NCBI RefSeq assembly: GCF_024298965.1 | Contig: NZ_CP085193.1 | Coordinates: 11,966,001 to 12,030,000 of the forward strand | DNA length: 64,000 bases | Direction of reading: 5' to 3' | DNA from: Streptomyces rapamycinicus NRRL 5491 | Lineage (GTDB): Bacteria > Actinomycetota > Actinomycetes > Streptomycetales > Streptomycetaceae | Shown here: positions 59,230 through 64,000 of the stretch, in pieces | How positions within the stretch are numbered: position 1 is the first letter of the stretch | How the letters are laid out: every line of letters begins with the position of its first letter | Made by a program: the position numbers and the translations under genes | The notes under the pieces: model-generated | The model's input: only the letters and a program-made list of their open reading frames with translations | Database searches by the model: none | What the model was told of the DNA's origin: nothing

Positions 59230-59595
59230 GCCCGTCCTCACCCCTCGACGAGGCTCCTCGGCCTGATGAGCACTGCGGGGCGCCTTTGAAGGCCGAGGCC
59301 CGTAGCCCGTGCACGGGGCGGGCCCAGCCCGTGGCGTGCGCCGATGAGCATCTCGGCCCGAACTGCCCAATCCCACCGCATCCTCAACCGCGGAGCGGGT
59401 CGCTAGCAGACCGATCGGCGACCGCGCAATCCGTGAGATGCCGACGGCGGTGAATCCGCTTGTGGTGCCCGGGGCCATGGCGACGGGCTCAGCCCGACTC
59501 TACGGTTTCGGCCACGCCTGGTGCTTCCGGCACACAGCGACAGGCGTCTGCCACCTCAGGAACACAGGGAGCGCATCAACCGAAGGAGCACTTCC
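59230..59595. other. 366-base gap between P450 and depolymerase genes
   Basis: No frame here has a convincing start, ribosome site or domain; a frame from 59438 reads as chance sequence. Only the ribosome-binding site AAGGAG before 59596 is clear. I see no strong hairpin. Confidence 0.5.
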
Positions 59596-60615
59596 ATGTC
59601 AGTCCCCCCACACCACGTACCGCCACGGAGCCGGTGGAGCCGCATCACAGCCCGGCTTCTCGCCGTCGCCGCCCTCGTGCTCGGAGCGGGTCTCGCCGGG
59701 CCCGCGCCCGCCGCGAACGCCGCGGTCACCCTCACCAAGGTGACCGACTTCGGCTCCAACCCCGGCGCGTTGACCATGTACGTGTACAAGCCCGCGTCGC
59801 TGCCCGCGAACGCGCCCGTGGTCGTGGCGCTCCACGGGTGCACGCAGAGCGCCCAGGTCTACGCCGACAACTCGGGGCTGCCCGAGCTCGCGGACCGTGA
59901 CAAGTTCGTCCTGGTGCTCGCGGAGACCACCTCGTCGAACAATCTCAGCAAGTGCTTCAACTGGTTCCAGGCGGGCGACAATCGGCGTGACCAGGGCGAG
60001 GCCCTGTCGATCCGGCAGATGGCCGGCCACGCCGTCTCGGCCTACGGCGGGGACTCCAAGCGGGTCTACGTCACGGGACTGTCGGCGGGTGGTGCCATGA
60101 CCTCGGTCATGCTCGCCACCTACCCCGACGTCTTCTCCGCCGGCGCGGTCGTCGCGGGCCTGCCCTACAACTGCACCAAGAACAACAGCCCTTACCAGTG
60201 CATGAACCCCGGGCTCGATCTCAGCCCGAGCGAGTGGGCCCAGCGGGTGCGCGAGGCGTACCCGTCGTACGGGGGACCGTGGCCGCGCACCGCCGTCTGG
60301 TACGGCGATCGGGACACGACGGTCGTGCCGCGCAACGCCACCGAACTGCGCGACCAGTGGACCGCGTTGCACGGACTGTCCCAAACGCCCACCCGTACCT
60401 CCAGCATCGGTCCCAACGCCACCCAGCACGACGAGTACGTGGCGTCCGACGGCACGGTGGCGGTCGAGGTCAACAAGGTCCCCGGCATCAACCACGGCAC
60501 CCCGGTCGACCCCGGCACCGGCGCCGAACAGTGCGGCAGCACCGGCGCCCCGTACTTCCTGGACTCGATCTGCTCCAGCTACTGGATCACCAAGTTCTTC
60601 GGCCTCGGCGGCTAG
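59596..60615 (+). CDS. Secreted PHB-depolymerase-family esterase (type 1 catalytic domain)
   Basis: A 339-residue secreted esterase. Signal peptide: RITARLLAVAALVLGAGLAGPAPAANA. Nucleophile elbow TGLSAGGAMT (GxSxG); oxyanion region VALHGCTQSA; catalytic His in INHGTPVD with Asp earlier in YGDRDTTV. This fold includes extracellular polyhydroxybutyrate depolymerases, feruloyl and acetylxylan esterases; no separate substrate-binding domain follows. ATG 59596 follows AAGGAG. The next esterase gene begins 10 bases after it. Confidence 0.88.
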   Translation: MSVPPHHVPPRSRWSRITARLLAVAALVLGAGLAGPAPAANAAVTLTKVTDFGSNPGALTMYVYKPASLPANAPVVVALHGCTQSAQVYADNSGLPELADRDKFVLVLAETTSSNNLSKCFNWFQAGDNRRDQGEALSIRQMAGHAVSAYGGDSKRVYVTGLSAGGAMTSVMLATYPDVFSAGAVVAGLPYNCTKNNSPYQCMNPGLDLSPSEWAQRVREAYPSYGGPWPRTAVWYGDRDTTVVPRNATELRDQWTALHGLSQTPTRTSSIGPNATQHDEYVASDGTVAVEVNKVPGINHGTPVDPGTGAEQCGSTGAPYFLDSICSSYWITKFFGLGG

Positions 60616-60625
60616 GAGGAAACGG

Positions 60626-62071
60626 ATGTTCCCACCCCGTACGGCCACCGCCCCACCCCGCGGACGGCCCGGACGGCGTGCCGCTCTCGGAGCACTGTCA
60701 CTCGCGGGCGCCTGTTCGCTCGTCGTCGCGTCGGCCGCGGTGGTGCCCGCGGCCGGTGCGGCGGGGACACCGGGCGGCCGTTGCCCCGGGTACGCCCTGC
60801 CGCACGTAACCGGCGCCGCCCACCAACAGGCCCTCTGCCTGGACGAGTTGACCACAGCCGGAACGGTGGCCTCGGGCCACACCGACCCGGCCGACTTCGC
60901 GGGGCTCACCCCCGAGGGTCTGCCCACGCCGAGCGGCGTTCCCGGGATCCAGATCGACGGCTACTTCCCCGACACATCGACCACCAACACCAACCACGGC
61001 TGGAACCACGACGCGCAGTTCGTCATCCGGCTGCCCGACCACTGGAACGGCGGTCTGGTGGTATCCGGCACACCGGCCAACCGCGAGCAGTACGCCAACG
61101 ACCGCGCCATCTCCGACTGGGTGCTCTCCCGCGGCTACGCCTTCGCCGCCACCGACAAGGGCAACACCGGCCCTGCCTTCCACCGCGACGGCCGCGGGCC
61201 CGGTGACGCCATCGCCGAGTGGAACAAGCGCGTCACCCAGCTCACCCGCGCCGCCGGAGCCGTCGTCGCCCAGCGGTACCACCGGCCCCCGGCCCGCACC
61301 CTCGCCACCGGCCTGTCCAACGGCGGCTACCTGGTGCGCTGGCAGTTGGAGAACCACCCCGAGCTGTACGACGGGGGAGTGGACTGGGAGGGCACCCTGT
61401 GGCGCTCCGACGGCCCCAACCCGCTCACCTTCCTGCCGCCCGCGCTGCGCGCGTACCCGGTGTACGCCGCCGGTGGGGCCGGGGCCGAGGACGCCCGGAA
61501 GGCCATGCGCGAGGCCGGCTACCCGGCGGGTTCGGAGTTTCTGTGGCCGTACCACCACAGGGTCTACTGGGACCTGACGCAGCGCGTCTATCGCGAGGAA
61601 GTCGACCCGGGCTTCGACGGAGCGACCGAGGCGGGCACCCCCTACTGCGCGCCGGGCACTCCCGGCTGTGACGCCGACTACGACTACGCCGCCCGGCCGC
61701 CCGCGGTCCACCTCGCCGTCGACCGCATCGCACTGACCGGGCGCATCGGCAAACCTCTGATCACCCTGCACGGCACGCTCGACGTGTTGCTGCCCATCGC
61801 CGAGGACTCGGACGTCTACGCCCGCATGGTGCACCGGGCCGGTCGGGGCGCGCTGCTGCGCTACTACCGCATCGAGGACGGCACCCACGTCGACTCCCTC
61901 GTCGACGCCTTCCCCGAGGAACTCCGCCCGATGGTCCCCTGCCACCGCTCCGCCTTCGAGGCACTGGAACGGTGGCTGGCCGGAGACCGCCGGCCCCCGG
62001 CGGACCACACGGTCCGGCGCCCGGCCGACGCGGATCCCGCGACACTGCGCGAGAGCTGCCCGCTGGACTAG
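60626..62071 (+). CDS. Secreted alpha/beta hydrolase, possible 3-hydroxybutyrate-oligomer hydrolase
   Basis: A 481-residue secreted enzyme. An Arg-rich start and hydrophobic run (ALGALSLAGACSLVVASAAVVPAAGAAG) form the signal. The nucleophile is in ATGLSNGGYLVR, the oxyanion strand LPDHWNGGLVVSG, and the His probably in EDGTHVDS. The overall pattern suits oligomer hydrolases or tannase-like esterases. Directly downstream of the depolymerase-family gene (10-base gap), a division of labour between polymer and oligomer is plausible. Family assignment is tentative. Confidence 0.7.
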   Translation: MFPPRTATAPPRGRPGRRAALGALSLAGACSLVVASAAVVPAAGAAGTPGGRCPGYALPHVTGAAHQQALCLDELTTAGTVASGHTDPADFAGLTPEGLPTPSGVPGIQIDGYFPDTSTTNTNHGWNHDAQFVIRLPDHWNGGLVVSGTPANREQYANDRAISDWVLSRGYAFAATDKGNTGPAFHRDGRGPGDAIAEWNKRVTQLTRAAGAVVAQRYHRPPARTLATGLSNGGYLVRWQLENHPELYDGGVDWEGTLWRSDGPNPLTFLPPALRAYPVYAAGGAGAEDARKAMREAGYPAGSEFLWPYHHRVYWDLTQRVYREEVDPGFDGATEAGTPYCAPGTPGCDADYDYAARPPAVHLAVDRIALTGRIGKPLITLHGTLDVLLPIAEDSDVYARMVHRAGRGALLRYYRIEDGTHVDSLVDAFPEELRPMVPCHRSAFEALERWLAGDRRPPADHTVRRPADADPATLRESCPLD

Positions 62072-62286
62072 CGGAAACCCCTGCTCACTGTCGTGTGGTC
62101 CGCCTTGCAGGACTGGGGTGGCGGACGAATCTGGACTCGCCGGTTCCGCTGCGCCTAGCCTTGGCCACGACCTGACGTCCCATCATGTGGCATGAGCGGG
62201 GCCGTCACCGTGCCCTGCCGTGATGCCCTGTGCCATGGGCGCGTGCGGCCGGTGACCGCCGCCGCGCGCCCAGGAAGCAGTCCGTC

Positions 62287-63507
62287 ATGACGACCACCCC
62301 CTCCACGGCGCCCGACGTCCTCTCCCCGGAGTTCGCGGCGGACCCGTACCCCGCCTACCGGACCATGCGCGAGGACTTTCCGCTGATCCACCACCACACG
62401 ACCGGCGGCTACATCATCTCCCGCTACGAGGACGTCGCCCGGGCCTTCAAGGATCCCGTGTTCACCAGCCACAACTACGACTGGCAGATCGAGCCGGTGC
62501 ACGGCCGGACCATTCTCCAGATGGACGGGCGTGAGCACTCCGTGCGCCGCGCGCTGGTGGCGCCCGCCTTCCGCGGGAAGGACTTACGGGAGAAGTTCCT
62601 GCCCGTCATCGAGCGCAACTCCCGGGACCTCATCGACGCCTTCCGGGACGCGCCGGAAGCCGATCTGGTGGGACAGTACGCGACCCGCTTCCCGATCAAC
62701 GTGATCGTCGACATGCTCGGTCTTGACCGGGCGGACCACGGCCGGTTCCACGTCTGGTACACCTCGATGATCGACTTCCTGGGCAATCTGAGCCAGGACC
62801 CCGAGGTCGCGGCGGCGGGGCTGCGCACCCGGGACGAACTCGCCGCCTACATGATCCCGATCATCCAGGACCGGCGCGCGCACCCGGGTGACGATCTGCT
62901 CTCCGTCCTGTGCACCGCCGAGATCGACGGCACGCGGATGAGCGACGAGGACATCAAGGCGTTCGTCAGCCTGCTGCTCGCGGCGGGCGGGGAGACGACG
63001 GACAAGGCCATCGCCGGTCTGTTCCGCAATCTGCTGGCCCATCCGGAGCAACTGGCGGCCGTGCGCGAGGACCGTGCGCTCATCCCGGCGGCCTTCGCCG
63101 AGACGCTGCGCTTCACGCCTCCGGTGCACATGATCTTCCGTCAGCCTCGCGAGGACGTGGAGGTGAGCGGTGGCACGATTCCGGCGGGTGCCACCGTCAC
63201 CTGTCTGATCGGGGCGGCCAACCGCGACGGGAGCCGCTACGCCGACCCCGACACCTTCAACATCTTCCGCGAGGACCTGACGACCGGCAGCGCCTTCTCG
63301 GCAGCCGCGGACCATCTGGCGTTCGCGCTCGGACGGCACTTCTGCGTGGGCGCCCTGCTGGCGAAGACCGAGGTCGAGGTGGGCGTCAACGACCTGCTGG
63401 ACGCCTTCCCGACGATGGCCTTCGCCGATGGTGAGGTCCCCGCCGAGACAGGGGTGTTCACCCGGGGCCCCGGCTCGCTGCGGGTGCGGCTCGCCCGGCG
63501 GGCCTAG
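62287..63507 (+). CDS. Cytochrome P450 (canonical motifs)
   Basis: A 406-residue soluble P450. I-helix AGGETTDK, ExxR as ETLR in FAETLRFTPPV, and haem loop FALGRHFCVG with its Cys are all normal. ATG 62287 is chosen with AGGAAG upstream. No ferredoxin or ferredoxin-reductase gene is adjacent. Substrate unknown; the convergent acyl-CoA dehydrogenase gives no hint. Confidence 0.92.
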   Translation: MTTTPSTAPDVLSPEFAADPYPAYRTMREDFPLIHHHTTGGYIISRYEDVARAFKDPVFTSHNYDWQIEPVHGRTILQMDGREHSVRRALVAPAFRGKDLREKFLPVIERNSRDLIDAFRDAPEADLVGQYATRFPINVIVDMLGLDRADHGRFHVWYTSMIDFLGNLSQDPEVAAAGLRTRDELAAYMIPIIQDRRAHPGDDLLSVLCTAEIDGTRMSDEDIKAFVSLLLAAGGETTDKAIAGLFRNLLAHPEQLAAVREDRALIPAAFAETLRFTPPVHMIFRQPREDVEVSGGTIPAGATVTCLIGAANRDGSRYADPDTFNIFREDLTTGSAFSAAADHLAFALGRHFCVGALLAKTEVEVGVNDLLDAFPTMAFADGEVPAETGVFTRGPGSLRVRLARRA

Positions 63508-63559
63508 GCGCGGACCGGGGACGCGGTCTCCAAGACGGCGGCTCCCGGAGCCGTCCGGG

Positions 63560-64000
63560 TCAGCGGAAGGCCGCGTGTCCGGTCAGCGCCTGGCCGAGCG
63601 CGAGGGTATGCATCTCGGATGTGCCCTCGTAGGTGAGGACCGACTCCAGGTTGTTCATATGGCGGATGACCGGGAATTCGAGGGAGATGCCGTTGGCGCC
63701 GAGGATCGTCCTGGCCGTGCGGCAGATCTCGAGGGCCTCCCGTACGTTGTTCAGCTTGCCGAGGCTGATCTGCGCCGGGTGGACGCCTTCGGCGGAATCC
63801 TTCAGGTCCGCCAGCCGCATCGCGGTCATCGTCGCCTTGTGCAGTTCCAGGGCCATGTCGACCAGCTTCTGCTGGGTGAGCTGGAAGGCCGCCAGGGGCT
63901 TGCCGAACTGCTCGCGGTGGGCCGCGTAGTCGGCGGCTGTCCGCCAGGCTGAGCGGGCCGCGCCGGTGACGCCCCAGACGATGCCGTACCGCGCCTCGTT
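63560..64000 (-). CDS. Acyl-CoA dehydrogenase (glutaryl-CoA dehydrogenase-like), 5' part outside window
   Basis: C-terminal 146 residues only; the frame is open to the window edge. Readable parts: ARYGIVWGVTGAARSAWRTAADYAAHREQFGKPLAAFQLTQQKLVDMALELHKA, then ILGANGISLEFPVIRHMNNLESVLTYEGTSEMHTLALGQALTG, where Glu in TYEGTSE is the catalytic base of glutaryl/isovaleryl-type enzymes. It would oxidise an acyl-CoA with FAD. Its operon continues beyond the window. Confidence 0.92.
   Translation of the reverse strand, partial: NEARYGIVWGVTGAARSAWRTAADYAAHREQFGKPLAAFQLTQQKLVDMALELHKATMTAMRLADLKDSAEGVHPAQISLGKLNNVREALEICRTARTILGANGISLEFPVIRHMNNLESVLTYEGTSEMHTLALGQALTGHAAFR

Noticed and set aside
59438..59743. 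Possible small protein starting MPTAVNPLV before the depolymerase
   Set aside because: No ribosome site, no domain, and the second half overlaps the depolymerase signal peptide in another frame.
1..64000. CRISPR arrays, tRNA or rRNA genes, insertion sequences, attachment sites
   Set aside because: No regularly spaced repeats, cloverleaf-like genes, transposase motifs or flanking direct repeats were seen while reading; a dedicated scan (tRNAscan, ISfinder) could still find short remnants.

Overview
The window is about 64 kb of very high-GC DNA (third codon positions almost always G or C) with frequent GTG starts, ATGA overlaps, probably leaderless regulator genes, and Tat-like or lipoprotein-secreted hydrolases. 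This fits Streptomyces, most likely a metabolic accessory stretch of the chromosome. No rRNA, tRNA, CRISPR array, transposase or phage gene was seen.

Layout. 0-10.4 kb: an SDR cut by the window edge; a broken polyprenyl synthase joined to an alpha/beta hydrolase; a secreted rhamnosidase-like enzyme divergent from a TetR regulator with a cysteine-rich tail; a CPBP membrane protease; a secreted TIM-barrel protein; a two-component system; a decayed glucuronoyl esterase. 10.5-18.5 kb: a flavin reductase and MarR gene divergon, then a six-gene catabolic operon (Ldh_2 dehydrogenase, PaaI-type thioesterase, LLM monooxygenase, acyl-CoA ligase, HMG-CoA lyase-like protein, FAD dehydrogenase). The same triple GCATGC operator lies upstream of both, so they look like one regulon. 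18.6-20.1 kb: HxlR regulator, NTF2-like protein and a small orphan protein. 20.2-25.5 kb: a second CoA-dependent operon (SDR, amidohydrolase, acyl-CoA synthetase, MaoC) with MarR and PaaX regulators. 25.7-28.7 kb: a secreted hydrolase and an MFS exporter. 28.7-30.3 kb: three truncated genes butted together (VOC, RraA-like, enolase superfamily). 30.4-34 kb: MFS transporter plus aspartase-like lyase with an IclR regulator.

34-36.6 kb: flavohemoprotein with a DevR-box-like palindrome and remnants of a cyclic-nucleotide-binding protein and a histidine kinase, read as an eroded nitric oxide/hypoxia locus. 36.6-40.4 kb: a tightly coupled pair of a large P-loop NTPase and a membrane-tethered periplasmic-binding-type receptor with no transporter parts; this is the best candidate for an uncharacterised system. 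40.7-47.5 kb: LacI-controlled glycan uptake (debranching-type glycosidase, sugar ABC binding protein, two permeases, no ATPase). 47.6-57.5 kb: enolase-superfamily enzyme, creatininase-family amidohydrolase, ROK protein lacking the kinase motif, a Dpp/Opp-type importer whose binding-protein gene is frameshifted, IclR and a serine hydrolase. 57.9-64 kb: a P450 lacking the ExxR arginine, a secreted polyester depolymerase with a second secreted esterase, a normal P450, and an acyl-CoA dehydrogenase cut by the right edge.

Main themes: scavenging of polymers, organic acids and peptides under many local one-component regulators, and an unusual density of broken genes (at about 0.8-2, 9.8-10.4, 28.7-30.3, 34-36.6 and 54.3 kb). 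Functional names rest on reading the translations and motifs; no database search was possible.
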